64,000 nt of DNA from JADGHX01 sp037200125 (GCA_037200125.1 JBBCGS010000001.1:620001-684000), one strand, 5' to 3'; counted from the first letter of the stretch, positions 33,209 through 44,019 are shown. Made by a program: numbers and translations. The notes: a model not told the origin generated them from the letters alone.

Positions 33209-36200
33209 TTACGCGCGCGCTTCGGCGCGGGCTTTCTCGATCTGCTCGCCCAGCCGCTTCTCCGATACGCGTAGCACCGTGCGCATTTCCTGGGCGAAGA
33301 GCGAAACGCGGAACTCCTCGATCATCCAGCGCAGATGCTCAAGCTCCGGGCGCGGGCGCGCGTGAGGGGCTTCTCTGTGCAGCGTGCGCCACGCTTCGGC
33401 GAAGGGAGTAACGCGCGCGCTCAGCGTGCCGTCGCGTTCCACGTCGCCGGGGATTCGCTCGATTCGCCGGCGCACGGCTTTCAGATAGCGCGGGAAATGT
33501 GAGAGCCACTCGCGCGGCGTGGATTCGATGAAATCCGGCGGCAGCAGCGCGACGAGCCCGGCGTCGATGCTGGCCGCGGCGGACGGCGCCATCGTGCGTA
33601 TCGCATCGAGGCCCGTGCGTGCCTGGCGCCACTCGCGAAGGATTCCGCCGATCTGCGCAGCGAGCTTGTCCGCCACGTCCGCGAGCTCTGCACGGCGTGA
33701 TTCGATCAGCGCGTCGAAGGCTTCCTTGGTTCGCGGGAGCGGCACGTCGTCGGGGAAGAAGCATTCGCGGGCCGCGCGCCAGGTGAGGGCCTGCGGCAAC
33801 GGTTGAGCCAGATCGAGTCCGGAGCTCAGCAGCACGAGCGCCCGATCGCTCCCGATTCGCTGGCTGGCGAACTTCGCTTGCTGAGAAGTGCGAGCAGCGC
33901 AAGGCGCGTGAGGGCCGCGACGCGAGATCGCTTCAGCTTCGAATGCTGTGCGTGCATCCGTGAGCAGGACGCTGTGGCCCCGATCCTCAATGGCGGGGGA
34001 ACACGCGGAATCGGAGGCGATTGCGTTCGACGTCCAGGCTTTCAGCCAACGCGCCGAAATCCCATTCGTGATGCTCGCTATGCGAGGGTGTGTTCGTCGG
34101 TGACTCGTCGCGCGCGGTGTCACGCCGCTCGCGACGCACTTCAAGAAGATCGCGCCCTTCGGCGACGACTCCGTCGTGCTCGTCGACGACGCGCACGTTC
34201 ATGCGCAGATAGTCCGGAATGGGCAGCACCGCAAGCTGCGAGGCCGTCAGCGTCTCGCCCCGCGCGTCGGGTCACCACCTGCGCAAGCCACTCGTGGAAC
34301 GGCGGCAGCGGCGTGCCGGGCTTGATCGTGAGCTCCGACAAGATCGCCCTCGCGGAGTCCGGCACGGGCACGAACAGTTTGCGCAGCGCCTTCGGCAGCG
34401 CTCGCAGCAGTTCGGTGATCTTTTCGAGACGCATGCCCGGCACGAGCCAGGCGAGGCGTTCCGCATCCAGCAGATCCAGCAGCGGCTCCGGCACCACGAG
34501 CGTCACGCCGTCATCCGCCTGCGTGGGCTCGAATCTGTAGACCAGCGGCAGCTCGTTGCCGCCGACTTCTAGCGTGTCGGGGAAGTGCGCGGGGCCCGCT
34601 TCCGGTGCTTCGCGTTCCATCACGTCCGCCCGCGACAGGTAAAGGACGCGCGCATCGGCCCGCTCGGCCTTCACCCGCCAGCTCTCGAACGCGGCGACCG
34701 TGCTGATGCCCTGAGGGATGCGGGTCGCATAGAAATTCACGAGCGCCGTTTCGTCGACGACGATGTCCCGACGGCGAATACGGGCTTCGAGCTGTGCCAC
34801 CTCGGCGATGAGCGCGCGATTGGCGGCAAGGAACGAGCCGCTCACTTCCCCGTTGCCCGCGACCAGCGCCTCGCGCACGAAGATCTCTCGCGCCTCGATC
34901 GGCGCGATGTTGGCGTAGTTCACGCGGCGACGAGCGGCGAGCGTGAGCCCGTAGAGCGTCACGGTTTCGTACGCGGAGACGAAGCCGCGCGAGCGAACCC
35001 AATGCGGCTCCGTGTAGACGCGCTTCACCAGATGAGCGGCCGCGCTCTCGATCCACCCCGGATCGACGGCGGCGACCATGCGCGCATAGACGCGGGCGGT
35101 CTCGATCATGCTGCCGGCCACGATCCAGCGTGGACGCTTCGACGCAAGCGGTGTCCCGGGCGCGATGATGAGCGAATCCCGCGCGGCCCGGCGTACTCGC
35201 GCCTGTCCTCGAGGCTGCCGATGGAGCCGAGAAATCCCGTGAGGATGGCCTGATGCAGTTCCGTGTAGCTCGCCGGGATTTCGTTGGGCCGCACTTTCAG
35301 CTCGCTCACCGAATCGGCGAGCTGCGCATGAGGTCCTGCCACTCGCGCATGCGAAGGAATGACAGGAAGTGCTCGCGACACCATTTGCGCAGCTGATTGC
35401 CGCTCAGCGCCGCGGACTGCTCGCCGTACGCGCGCCACAAATTGAGCACGGTCACGAAGTCCGAGCGCGCATCGTTGAACTGCGCATGCATCTGGATCGC
35501 GTGCTGCTGGGCGTCCTGCGGCCGTTCGCGCGGATCCTGCACTTCGAGAAATGCGGCGATCACCAGCATCTCGCTCAGGCAGTTGCGCCGGGTCGCGGCG
35601 AGCAGCATGCGGCCGAGTCGCGGATCGACGGGAATGCCCGCGATCTGCTCGCCGAGGCTCGTGACCCGGCGATCCTCGTCCATCGCCTTCAGCTCTTGCA
35701 GAAGGCGCACGCCATCGTTCACGAGCCGTGTGTCGGGGCGGATCGAGGAACGGAAACGTCGCCGGCTCACCGAGCCCCCAACACCGCATGCGCAGGATCA
35801 CGCTCGCGAGGTTCGTCCTCAGCACTTCCGGCGGCGTGTATTCCTCGCGAAGCGTGTAACTCCTCTTCGGAATAGAGGCGGATGGCAGATGCCTTCCGCT
35901 TCACGGCCGCAGCGGCCTTTACGCTGCTCGGCGCTGGCCTTCGAGATGGGCTCGGTCGGCAGGCGCTGCACTTTCGCGCGCACGCTGTAGCGACTGATGC
36001 GCGCAAGCCCCGAGTCGACGACGAAGCGGATGCCGGGAACGGTGAGCGAGGTTTCCGCGACGTTCGTGGCGAGCACGACGCGACGCTTGCCGTGCGCCTC
36101 GAACACCCGATCCTGCTCGCGCGCCGCAAGTCGCGAGAAGAGCGGCAGTACCTCGGTGTTGTGAAGCTCCGCTTCCTCGAGCGCCGTGGCCGCTTCCCGA

Positions 36201-36973
36201 ATCTGTTTTTCGCCCGGCAGGAATACGAGCGTGTCGCCGCGAATGCCGCGCGAGCTTTGATCCAGCTCGCGCACCGCCTGCACGATGCCTTCGGGCAGCG
36301 AAAGCTCGGCGGTCTCCTCATCCTCGTCCGCGACGATCAGCGGGCGATAGCGCACTTCGACCGGGTAGCCACGCCCCGACACTTCGATGACCGGCGCGCC
36401 GCCGAAGAACTCCGAGAACTGACCGGGGTTGATGGTGGCCGATGTGACGATCACGCGCAGATCCGGCCGCCTGGGCAGAAGCTGCTTCAGCACGCCGAGA
36501 ATCAGGTCGATGTTGAGGCTGCGTTCGTGCGCCTCGTCCACGATGAGGGTGTCGTAGCGGCGGAACGAGCGGTCGCTCTCCATCTCCTTGAGCAGGATGC
36601 CGTCCGTCATCAGCTTCACCAGCGTGCCGCGCGAGGTGTGGTCGTTGAACCGCACCTTGTAGCCGACCGCGGCGCCGACGCTCGTGCCCATCTCGTGCGC
36701 GAGCCGGTTCGCGAGTGCCCGCGCGGCGAGGCGTCGGGGCTGCGTGTGGCCGATCACGCCCGCCGTGCCGCGGCCCGCTTCGAGGCAGAGCTTGGGGAGC
36801 TGGGTGGTTTTGCCCGACCCGGGTCGCGCCGCAGACGATGAGCACCTGATGGCGGGCGATGGCCCGCAAGAATTTCTCCCGGTGCGCCGTGATGGGGCAG
36901 CGCCGGGTCGTACTCGAGCTTCAGTTGAGAGACGGCCGCGCAGGGTGCGCGTGCGGCCGGAAGGCGTGGACAT
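33209..36973 (-). pseudogene. hrpA: ATP-dependent RNA helicase HrpA, broken by many frame shifts
   Basis: All parts of a full-length HrpA (about 1,255 residues) are present in order but in changing frames. DEAH helicase motifs are intact: GSGKTTQLPK, TQPRRLAARA, DEAHERSLNID, SATI, TNVAETSLTVPG, QRKGRCGR; then RLYSEEEL, LRTNLASVIL, VDPRLGRMLLAA, the OB-fold and the C-terminal DUF3418 region to IEKARAEARA. Breaks can be placed near 36930, 36900, 36830, 35890, 35850, 35770, 35340, 35185, 34270, 34130-34000 and 33910; at 36900 (CCCC) and 36830 (CCCGGG) one extra C explains the shift. Because every conserved residue survives, I think base-call errors explain this better than decay; the true gene is probably intact. 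HrpA resolves stalled ribosomes and processes mRNA. The LysR gene converges on its 3' end. Confidence 0.85.
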
Positions 36974-37037
36974 GCCGGGAAGTGTAGAGATTGGCCGCCG
37001 CCACGGCCATCCGCCAACCGCACAGGTGCCGGAAACG

Positions 37038-38225
37038 TCAGGTGCCCGCTTCGATCTGTGCCGGATCGAGCCGCTCCGCCGAGCGCCGGTCGACCGGCAG
37101 CTCGATGCGGCACCAGACGCCGTCGTCGCTGAAGACGAGCTGCGTATCCGCGTGCAGGGAGAATCGCAGGGCGTTCTCGATGAGCTCGCGCCCTTGCCCG
37201 CGCCGGATGCTGGCGTGTGGCGGCATCCGCACGCCGCTCTCGCGCCAGAGGAGCGCGAGCCGCTGCCGGCCCTGCGCGCCGAGCCACGTTTCCCAGGTGA
37301 CCGAGAGTCGCCCTTCCGGCGCCTGGAGCGCGCCGTATTTCACGGCGTTGGTAACCAGCTCATGCAGCGCCAGCGCGATGATCTGCACCTGATGACATGC
37401 GAGCCCGCACCGTGGGGTCCGTGCACTTCGAGTCGCGAATGTGTGGGCGTGGGTGGTAAGCCTCGAGCTCGGCGCGCACGATGTCCGCAAGCTTCACGCG
37501 CTCGCCTTCGGCGCGACCGATGAATGCCTGGACACGGCTGAGCGAGCTCAGCCGTTCGAGGAATCTGCCCAGCGCGTCGTCGGCGACGTGACCGGTGAAC
37601 GAGTGGCACGCGATCACCCGCACCACGGCGAGCAGATTCCGCGTGCGATGCTGAAGCTCCGAGACCATCACACGCTGCTGTAACTGAAGCCGCCGCAGCT
37701 CCGCCATCTCGTCCCCGAGCGCGCGAGGTGGTGCGGATGTGCTCGGTGACGTCGAAGGCGAAAACCATGACGCCGGCGATGTTCCCGTGCTCGTCGTATA
37801 TCGGGGTTGGCGGTGAAGTCGTGCCTCAGCTCTTCATCCTGACCTTCGTGTTTGAGTGGGAATGGGCTGGCTGCGCAAGCCCGTGGGAACGCCTCGGGGA
37901 AAACGCGGTGGTGAGAAGTGGGGCCGACTGTCGCCCAGATATCGGCGTACACGATGTTTGCGTGGCATGCCAAGCGCGTGGGGGATGGTTGCCCCCGATG
38001 AGATGCGCACACACGTCGTTGTAAAGCGTGATGAGCTCGTGGGCCCCAATAGACCGCGACTGGCGCGTTTGAATGAAGGCAGATGCCAAGCGCCGTGCGC
38101 AGGCAGCCCGGCCAGTTCGCTATCGGCCCGAGCGGCGTAGGCGACCAGTCGCGCTCGCGAATGATCGCGGCGACTTCGCCGTCGCCGAGCCACCCGAGCG
38201 TCTCGCTTTTTCGCCTTGCATCCAT
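37038..38225 (-). pseudogene. PAS-HWE histidine kinase, frame-broken
   Basis: Pieces in three frames assemble into one kinase: N-terminal PAS-like fold (RDWSPTPLGPIANWPGCLRT, ELITLYNDVCAHLIGGNHP, YADIWATVGP), an HWE phosphoacceptor domain (VMVSELQHRTRNLLAVVRVI) and an HWE ATPase domain (IIALALHELVTNAVKYGALQ, then LALLWRESGV and LVFSDDGVWCRIELPV). At least four single-base breaks lie between about 38050 and 37420, the last near 37400. HWE kinases answer light, redox or general stress signals. It follows the Crp/Fnr gene in the same direction. As with hrpA, sequencing error is likely. Confidence 0.75.
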
Positions 38226-38228
38226 GGC

Positions 38229-38988
38229 TCACGTACCGGGAAGTGACATCTTCGTCCAGGCTCGCTTCGAGGTGCAGGTAGCCGGAGGTAAACCGGCCGC
38301 CGCTTCGAGCGCGGGTAGATGATGAATGGTGAGATGCTTGTCGCGCAACGTAATCTGACCGGAACGTCGCAGTTCCATCAGTGTCCGGTTGACGTGAACG
38401 GTGGACAAGGCAAGGGTATCTGCGATTTCGGTCTGGGTTGAGGGGGAACTCGCAAATGTTGTCCTGTGCGAGTCCCACCGCGCGCAGGCGGAGGAACATT
38501 TCACAGAGCAGGTGAGCGGCGCGCGAGAACGCCGTCCGCTGGCCCACATTGATCAGCCATTCGCGTGCAATCGCCTGTTCCACCAGCGTTGTTCGCCAGA
38601 ACGCCCGGGCGAGACGGGGGAACTGAAGGGTGATATCCCGCACTCGTTCGCGAGACAACCTTGCGATCAGCGCGGAGGAAATCGTGCCGATGGAACAGTC
38701 CATCCGGGGGTAGCAGAGCGATGCTCAGGTCGCACACGTCCCCCGGAATGCAGAAGGACAGGATTTGCCGGCGCCCGTCGGGCAACAGCTTGTAACCGCA
38801 CGCAAAACCTTCGAGCACCACGTGTATGCCGTCGGGGGATCTCCCCCTCCTGCGCCAGGTGCGCATGCGCGGGCAGCCGAATGATGGAATCGATTGCATC
38901 GAGCACGGACTGGCGCTCGTCCGCGGACCACGGCTCGAATCGCTCGAGCTTGCGGATCAGGAGGCTCCGGAAGAAGAGTCGTGCTCAT
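38229..38988 (-). pseudogene. Crp/Fnr-family regulator, frame-broken
   Basis: Fragments read as one regulator: a cyclic-nucleotide-binding-type beta barrel (IHVVLEGFACGYKLLPDGRR, QILSFCIPGDVCDLSIALLP), the dimer helix with AIAREWLINVGQRTAFSRAA and HLLCEMFLRLRAVGLAQDN, and the helix-turn-helix TEIADTLALSTVHVNRTLME. It is close to the Crp/Fnr proteins commonly found with HWE kinases and receiver proteins. No Cys cluster for an iron-sulfur centre is visible. Breaks near 38930, 38840, 38700, 38440 and 38290 need resequencing. The exact 3' end is uncertain. Confidence 0.72.
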
Positions 38989-39033
38989 GACGCGAACGCC
39001 GCCCCCTCGCGACGCGGCTTTTTCGTTGGACGC

Positions 39034-39446
39034 TCAGTTCCGCCGCGATCGGTTGCTGCGCGAGGATTCTTTTACCGCGCGCACCAGCGCCGCGAGATCG
39101 ATCGGTTTCTGCAGGTAGATCGCGTCCCGGAAGGCGAGCGGCAGGAACGATGCGTCGTACCCCGTGGCGAAGATGGACCGCACGCCGCGCGCCCCGCAAC
39201 TCGCCGGCGAGCTGGAACACGTGCTCGCCGTGCAGGTTTCACGTCGAGCACCGCGCAGTCGAGTGGCTGGCGCGCCATGAGCATGCGCCCATGCTCGACG
39301 TCAGCCGCGGGACCGATGACCGACGCTCCCTTCTCCCGGAGCGCGGCACAGATCTCCTCGGCGATGAAATAGTCGTCTTCCACGACGAGCACCAGGTGCC
39401 CGGCCAGCTCGTGCTCTGCCGCAATGATCGAGTGCGCTTCGGACAT
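39034..39446 (-). pseudogene. single-domain response regulator, frame-broken
   Basis: A receiver domain with its acidic pair (LVVEDDYFIAEEI), phosphoacceptor Asp in CAVLDV and the Lys in QKPIDLAALV-type sequence, read over at least two frame breaks (near 39235 and 39185). It has no output domain and would act by phosphotransfer. The 5' part from ATG 39446 is clean; the end (VKESSRSNRSRRN-stop) is reached in another frame. It lies between a kinase remnant and the Crp/Fnr gene. Confidence 0.7.
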
Positions 39447-39464
39447 GGAGGACCCCCTGGAATT

Positions 39465-39600
39465 TCATTCGACCACATTGTCGCGAGTGAGAGGAATGTC
39501 GATCACGCAGCGCGTGCCGTCGGGCTCGAACGCCAGTCGCGTGGCGCCGCGCAATTCGTACGGCACGGTACGCTCGATATGGGCAGCGCGATCCCGCGCA
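39465..39600 (-). pseudogene. C-terminal remnant of a second HWE-type histidine kinase
   Basis: The minus strand reads RAAHIERTVPYELRGATRLA then FEPDGTRCVIDIPL, the last strand pair of an HWE/HisKA_2 ATPase domain, ending at TGA 39465. No start or the rest of a kinase lies before it; the M28 peptidase gene ends at 39690. A TTAAC-GTAT-GTTAA repeat (39604-39617) lies at its edge. It looks like what is left after a deletion. Confidence 0.6.
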
Positions 39601-39689
39601 TCATTAACGTATGTTAACGCCGCCTCGCGATGAGGGGGACTCAATTGAGATCCCCATTTCACAAGTTGTCCTGAGGATCGCCTCGATGC

Positions 39690-41117
39690 TCAGCGGCTGC
39701 GATGCCTGCGCCGGAAGCGCGGGAAGTCGATGTCGCTGTCGGCGGCAAGCCAGACAAGCGCGGCCCACGCCCGCGACGTTTTGCGAGAGCGCGCGCGGTC
39801 GATCTTGTCGAGCGTGTCATTCGCGGTGTGATGCACGTCGAAGTACTTCGTGCCGTCCTGATTCAACAGGAATATCGGCACCCCGAGCTGTTCGAGCGGA
39901 GCGGTGTCCGCGCCGCCGTTACCGGGAGGCTGGTTCGACGGCACCACAGCGATCGGCGCGAGCACGCGCACGAGCGTTGCGCCGAACGGCGTCGCGAAAG
40001 CGCCGGCCGGCAGGCTCACCGAGTAGACGCGATCCGCTCCAAAATCGCTTTCGCTCGCGAGCACGTGTGAAGCGATCTCGGCTTTGTGTTCCTTCGGATA
40101 AGACTCGCCCCCGAGCGGGATCGCGCCCGGCTGCGATACTTCTTCCGATCCGTAGAACACGACGCGAACGGTTCGCTTCGGTTTGCGGGGCGCCTGCCCG
40201 ACCAGGCGGGCGGCCCCGGTGATGATGGCGAGGCCAGCCGCATCGTCGATCGCGCCGGTGCCGAGGTCCCAGCTATCGAGATGCGCGCCCAGCACGATGA
40301 CTTCCCCCGCGCGCTCGCTGCCGCGAATGTCGGCCACCACGTTCTGCGAGATGGCGTTCGGAACATAGGACGCGGTGGAGGTGAGCCGGAGTCGCACCTT
40401 CTCGCCGAGCTGCGTCAGCCGGAGGATCTGGTCGGCGTCCGGTTCCGACAGCGCGAATGACGGAATCGAGAATCGCGCGCCGTCGTACCGCGCGGCCCCG
40501 GCATGCGCGAAGCGATTGCCGCCAGTGGCGAGCGAGCGGACTGCGAAGCCGATGGCCCCGCGACGCGCCGCTTCGTTGGGGCCGTCACGACGCGAGGCCG
40601 AGGATGCAACGTAGCCCGAGCCGTCCTGCGTGGCGGGCATCTGGCGCGTGATCATCGCGATCATGCCGTTGAGAGAGCCCGGCGCGGCGGCCTTGAGGTC
40701 ATCGAGCGTCGCAAACAGCGCGAGATCGCCTTCGACGCCGCCGGCCGGCGTGGGCGGTGAGCCGCCGAGCGCGCCGGCGACCACCGGCTGGGGAGAAGGC
40801 GCCGTGATCTCCGCGTGCTCCGTGCCGCGCACCCACGCGGTCATCGGGAATGGCTCGATCCGAACGTTTTCGAAGCCGAGCGCCTTCAGCTTTTTCGCGG
40901 ACCATTCCGCCGCCGCGCGTTCGGCCGGTGAGCCCGCGGGTCGCGGACCGATGCGCGTCGTCAGCTCGCTGACGAAGTCCCACGCGACGGATTCACCCCG
41001 CATCGCCCTGTCGCGCAGCTCGCCGGCGATGCTCTCGGACGAGCGATCCGCAGCGTGAGCGCCGGTGACCAGGGCAAGCGCGAGCAACGAAGAAGAAATG
41101 CGGGACGAGCGATTCAT
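39690..41117 (-). CDS. exported M28-family zinc peptidase
   Basis: The 475-residue protein has a Sec signal (MNRSSRISSSLLALALVTGA to HAADR), a protease-associated insert and an M28 aminopeptidase core. Zinc ligands and catalytic residues are visible: His/Asp in VIVLGAHLDSWDLG, Asp in TGAIDDAAGL, Glu pair in VFYGSEEVSQ, an Asp in SESDFGADRV and His in YFDVHHTANDTLD. It should remove N-terminal residues from peptides in the periplasm. Near the end, residues after TLDKID read in a shifted frame for about 12 codons before returning, so two opposing one-base errors are likely near 39760-39800. ATG 41117 is preferred over GTG 41132. Confidence 0.85.
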   Translation of the reverse strand: MNRSSRISSSLLALALVTGAHAADRSSESIAGELRDRAMRGESVAWDFVSELTTRIGPRPAGSPAERAAAEWSAKKLKALGFENVRIEPFPMTAWVRGTEHAEITAPSPQPVVAGALGGSPPTPAGGVEGDLALFATLDDLKAAAPGSLNGMIAMITRQMPATQDGSGYVASSASRRDGPNEAARRGAIGFAVRSLATGGNRFAHAGAARYDGARFSIPSFALSEPDADQILRLTQLGEKVRLRLTSTASYVPNAISQNVVADIRGSERAGEVIVLGAHLDSWDLGTGAIDDAAGLAIITGAARLVGQAPRKPKRTVRVVFYGSEEVSQPGAIPLGGESYPKEHKAEIASHVLASESDFGADRVYSVSLPAGAFATPFGATLVRVLAPIAVVPSNQPPGNGGADTAPLEQLGVPIFLLNQDGTKYFDVHHTANDTLDKIDRARSRKTSRAWAALVWLAADSDIDFPRFRRRHRSR

Positions 41118-41302
41118 GAGTGCGGGCCTCACTGCCCAGATTGAATGTGTCGATTGTATTTCACGCCCCGCCGCCTCCGTCGCGCCGTGCGACTGAAGGT
41201 TCGCGACGTGAGGTAGCTCGCAGACGCTGCCCGCGTATTCATCGATTCTCGTCCGGCAAAATCACGCACCGGACCGCCCATTGAAGTCATAATTACCGGC
41301 TA

Positions 41303-42940
41303 ATGAATGCGCGCGACCTCATGGTTCGACACTTCCGCCAGATCTGCGTCTGGCCGCTCCAGCTCATGCCGCTGCGGCCGGGCCAGCAGGTGCAGCGCCA
41401 TTGGGAAGCGCTCGAGTCGATCAAGTCGAACAATCACTGGCGCGAAGTGGTGGAGAAGTTCGCCGACCCGGCCGAGTTCCACGAGCGGCACTACAAAGAG
41501 TTCGTAACATTTCTGCCGTACGTCCAGCGCTTCCTCTATGGCTCGACCGCGGGGCAGGAGGCGTCGAATGCGCCGGCGCAGGGAAGCATGCGCGTGTTCC
41601 GGCGTGAAGATGTCGCCGAAGTGCGCATCGTTTTCGCGCAGGGGGAAGGGCCGACGCTGTTCAAGGTCCAGCACGTCAGCCTGTTCTTTTTTCTGGACGC
41701 CGATATCGCCATCATGGCGTTCGAAATGTTCGCGGACGATGTGCCGCTCGAGCGCGCGCAGGACACGCTGTTCCGCTTCGGTCGCGCCTATCCCGCGTAC
41801 TGGGAGCGTGACGGGCAGGGCGGCAACTGCCCCTACTCGGTGGAATGGCTTGGGCACGACGGCGAGGTGCTCGCGGCTTCCGACTACGCCGCCCGGGCGA
41901 AGTACCTCGCCTTCGTGGCGCGCTATCGCTCGCCCTGCCTGGCGCATCACTGGGACTATCTTCTGCAGCCGCTGATGCTCGAATACCCGGGGCAGGCCGG
42001 GCTGCTCCGATACCGGCTGCTCGAATACAACCGCATGCCGTTCATGTCTTTCTTCGCGGTGGACGACCCTTCGGAGCTCACGCGCGCGGACTTCGTGCGC
42101 ATCGGCATGGTCACGCGTCCGGGTGAGCCGGACACGCTGCCGTATTCCTCGACGACGCTGGCGGATTTCGAGCGCGACTATTGCGACGATCGTTTCTGGG
42201 GGCGTTCCGGCGAGCGCTTCTCGGGCGACACGCGTGTCATCGTGACCGGCCTGACGTTCTCGATCGTCGGGCGGCACGGCGATCACTTCTTTTCGGGGGC
42301 GGTCACGGGGCTGCTGGGCCAGTTCCGGCACCAGTATTTCCTGCTGTTCCTGATCGCGCATTTCCACAAGGCCGCGCTCGTTTCCATGTCCGACGAGCTC
42401 GCCGTCGCCATGAACCGGCTCACCGTCGGCGAGACCGAGTCGGTGAAGAACTTCAAGCGCACGATCCGGCAGATGATGGAAGTGTTCCTGCGGTTCACGC
42501 ACCGCTACTGGTTTCACGAGGTCTCGAACCAGGCCATCGCGCGCAGCATCTACGGGCGGTTGAGCCGCTTCCTCGGCAACGACGACCTCTATGCCGAGGT
42601 CCGCGCCGAAGTGACGGACATGAACAACTATCTGGACTCCGACAGCGCTCGGCGCCAGGCCAACACGGTGCTTCGGCTCACCGTCGTGACAATCGTGGGC
42701 CTGATCGGAACGATTGCCTCAGGGCTGCTCGGGATGAACCTCATCGCCTGGGCGGATGAGCCGATGGCCTGGCGCGTCGGGACCTTCCTCTTCACGACCA
42801 GCGCAACGCTCGTGCTCACGATCGTCACGGTCGCGCAGTCCAAGAAGCTCGCCGATGTGCTCGATGCGATCTCCGATTCCCGGCTGGGTTGGAAATCCAA
42901 ATGGCGTGCCATGACCAGCGCCTGGCGCGCCAAGCCGTGA
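41303..42940 (+). CDS. CorA-like membrane protein with a large N-terminal domain
   Basis: The 545-residue protein ends with two membrane segments (VLRLTVVTIVGLIGTIASGL and FLFTTSATLVLTIVTVAQSK), and the loop after the first carries Gly-Met-Asn (LLGMNLIAW), the signature of CorA magnesium channels. The long soluble N-terminal part lacks typical CorA length and sequence but has a long charged helix before the membrane (YAEVRAEVTDMNNYLDSDSA). It is likely a divergent CorA/ZntB-type divalent-cation transporter working as a pentamer. It stands alone, after a 170-base gap. Confidence 0.7.
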   Translation: MNARDLMVRHFRQICVWPLQLMPLRPGQQVQRHWEALESIKSNNHWREVVEKFADPAEFHERHYKEFVTFLPYVQRFLYGSTAGQEASNAPAQGSMRVFRREDVAEVRIVFAQGEGPTLFKVQHVSLFFFLDADIAIMAFEMFADDVPLERAQDTLFRFGRAYPAYWERDGQGGNCPYSVEWLGHDGEVLAASDYAARAKYLAFVARYRSPCLAHHWDYLLQPLMLEYPGQAGLLRYRLLEYNRMPFMSFFAVDDPSELTRADFVRIGMVTRPGEPDTLPYSSTTLADFERDYCDDRFWGRSGERFSGDTRVIVTGLTFSIVGRHGDHFFSGAVTGLLGQFRHQYFLLFLIAHFHKAALVSMSDELAVAMNRLTVGETESVKNFKRTIRQMMEVFLRFTHRYWFHEVSNQAIARSIYGRLSRFLGNDDLYAEVRAEVTDMNNYLDSDSARRQANTVLRLTVVTIVGLIGTIASGLLGMNLIAWADEPMAWRVGTFLFTTSATLVLTIVTVAQSKKLADVLDAISDSRLGWKSKWRAMTSAWRAKP

Positions 42941-42976
42941 CGCCAGGCGGCTAGCGGGTGTAGGCTTGCCCGCCTG

Positions 42977-43294
42977 ATGGCAAGCCGACGCTCTCTGTTA
43001 GCTGGATGGCCGCAAGCCAAATGGTCCCGCGCGTGGATTGCGCTTGGGGTGGTGCTTGCCTATCCCGCCTACGTCGCGCTCGCCTGCGACCTCACGAATC
43101 GCGATCGGCCAGCCGTTGTCGTGGCGGATGCCGCGCCTGCGGAGAAGGGAAAGTCTGAGCGGGATTGCCACAAGCGCACCGAGGGTCAGCGGACGCCGTC
43201 CGGCAAGCCTTGCCCTGATGGTGGTGAGCGTCTTCCGCAGGACCGCCGCTCGCCGCTCGATACGCTGCCTCCGTTAGCTCCTCTCGTAGCCTGA
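42977..43294 (+). CDS. possible small hypothetical protein
   Basis: A 105-codon frame with one hydrophobic stretch (SRAWIALGVVLAYPAYVALA) and a charged, Pro-rich tail. There is no clear ribosome site before the ATG, and I know no family. It fills the otherwise empty 380-base gap between the CorA-like and DUF6491 genes. It may be a real small exported protein or chance coding. Confidence 0.3.
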   Translation: MASRRSLLAGWPQAKWSRAWIALGVVLAYPAYVALACDLTNRDRPAVVVADAAPAEKGKSERDCHKRTEGQRTPSGKPCPDGGERLPQDRRSPLDTLPPLAPLVA

Positions 43295-43322
43295 CGGCCT
43301 GCGGGCGCGCGCCGCGCGTCCA

Positions 43323-43805
43323 CTACTTCGGCTTCGGCTCGTCCTGCTTCGCAGTCGAATCGGGCTTCGTATCGCCCGCTTTTTCGTAGGCGTCGAGCGC
43401 CTTCGATTCAGGCGATCTGATTTCATCGAACGACTGGAACGGGCAGCGTGTGCCGTCGGCGAGCACCACGCTCGAGGTCCGATCGATCTGGTTGAAGCCG
43501 CCGCGGTTGACGAACCCCACGCGGGTCGAGAAGTCGAGTCCCGTACAGGGCCCGAGCGTTTCCGCGCGATACCGCTTGCCGTCGGTGGCCACGACGATCA
43601 GCGTGTGATCGTTCAGCGCCGACCAGTCGCGAACCCGGTAACGCGCCACCTGTGCGCTGGCGGTCGCGATGGGCGCATTGAGGTCCGCTTGCTCCCGCGC
43701 GTTTCGGCTGCTGGAGCTCTTCGTTGCGCAGCCGGACAGCGAGAGTGGGACCAGGCAAGTCGCCGCGACAGCCGCCGCAGCCATGCGGTTCATACGCTTC
43801 GCCAT
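43323..43805 (-). CDS. DUF6491-family lipoprotein
   Basis: The 160-residue protein has a lipoprotein signal with lipobox LSGC near residue 26 and the DUF6491 pattern: RDWSALNDHTLIVVATDGKR, LGPCTGLDFSTRVGFVN, RTSSVVLADGTRCPFQSF with its two Cys that probably pair. The tail is Lys/Asp/Pro-rich. Function unknown; common in gammaproteobacteria. GAGGG lies about ten bases before the ATG at 43805. The frame stays open upstream, but that extension has no signal peptide and is rejected. Confidence 0.8.
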   Translation of the reverse strand: MAKRMNRMAAAAVAATCLVPLSLSGCATKSSSSRNAREQADLNAPIATASAQVARYRVRDWSALNDHTLIVVATDGKRYRAETLGPCTGLDFSTRVGFVNRGGFNQIDRTSSVVLADGTRCPFQSFDEIRSPESKALDAYEKAGDTKPDSTAKQDEPKPK

Positions 43806-44019
43806 GGATCCGCCCTCTTCGAACACGATGGGTGACCTGCTGCCGCGAAACATACGCTGGCGGGGCCGTTTCCGCCTCTCCCGTGTCGCCTGCCATAAAC
43901 CTCCATAAAGCTTCCTCGCCACGCCGCAATTGAGCCCGATCGCGGCGAGGCGTGGATCCGACCATGGGTCCCAGGTGAGACGCGGTGCCTCACCGTACGA
44001 ATCAAGCGGAGATTTCATC

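Noticed and set aside
39604..39617. TTAAC-GTAT-GTTAA repeat as an operator for the receiver gene
   Set aside because: It lies about 160 bases before the receiver start, beyond a kinase remnant, in a patch with many suspected base errors, so its role cannot be judged.
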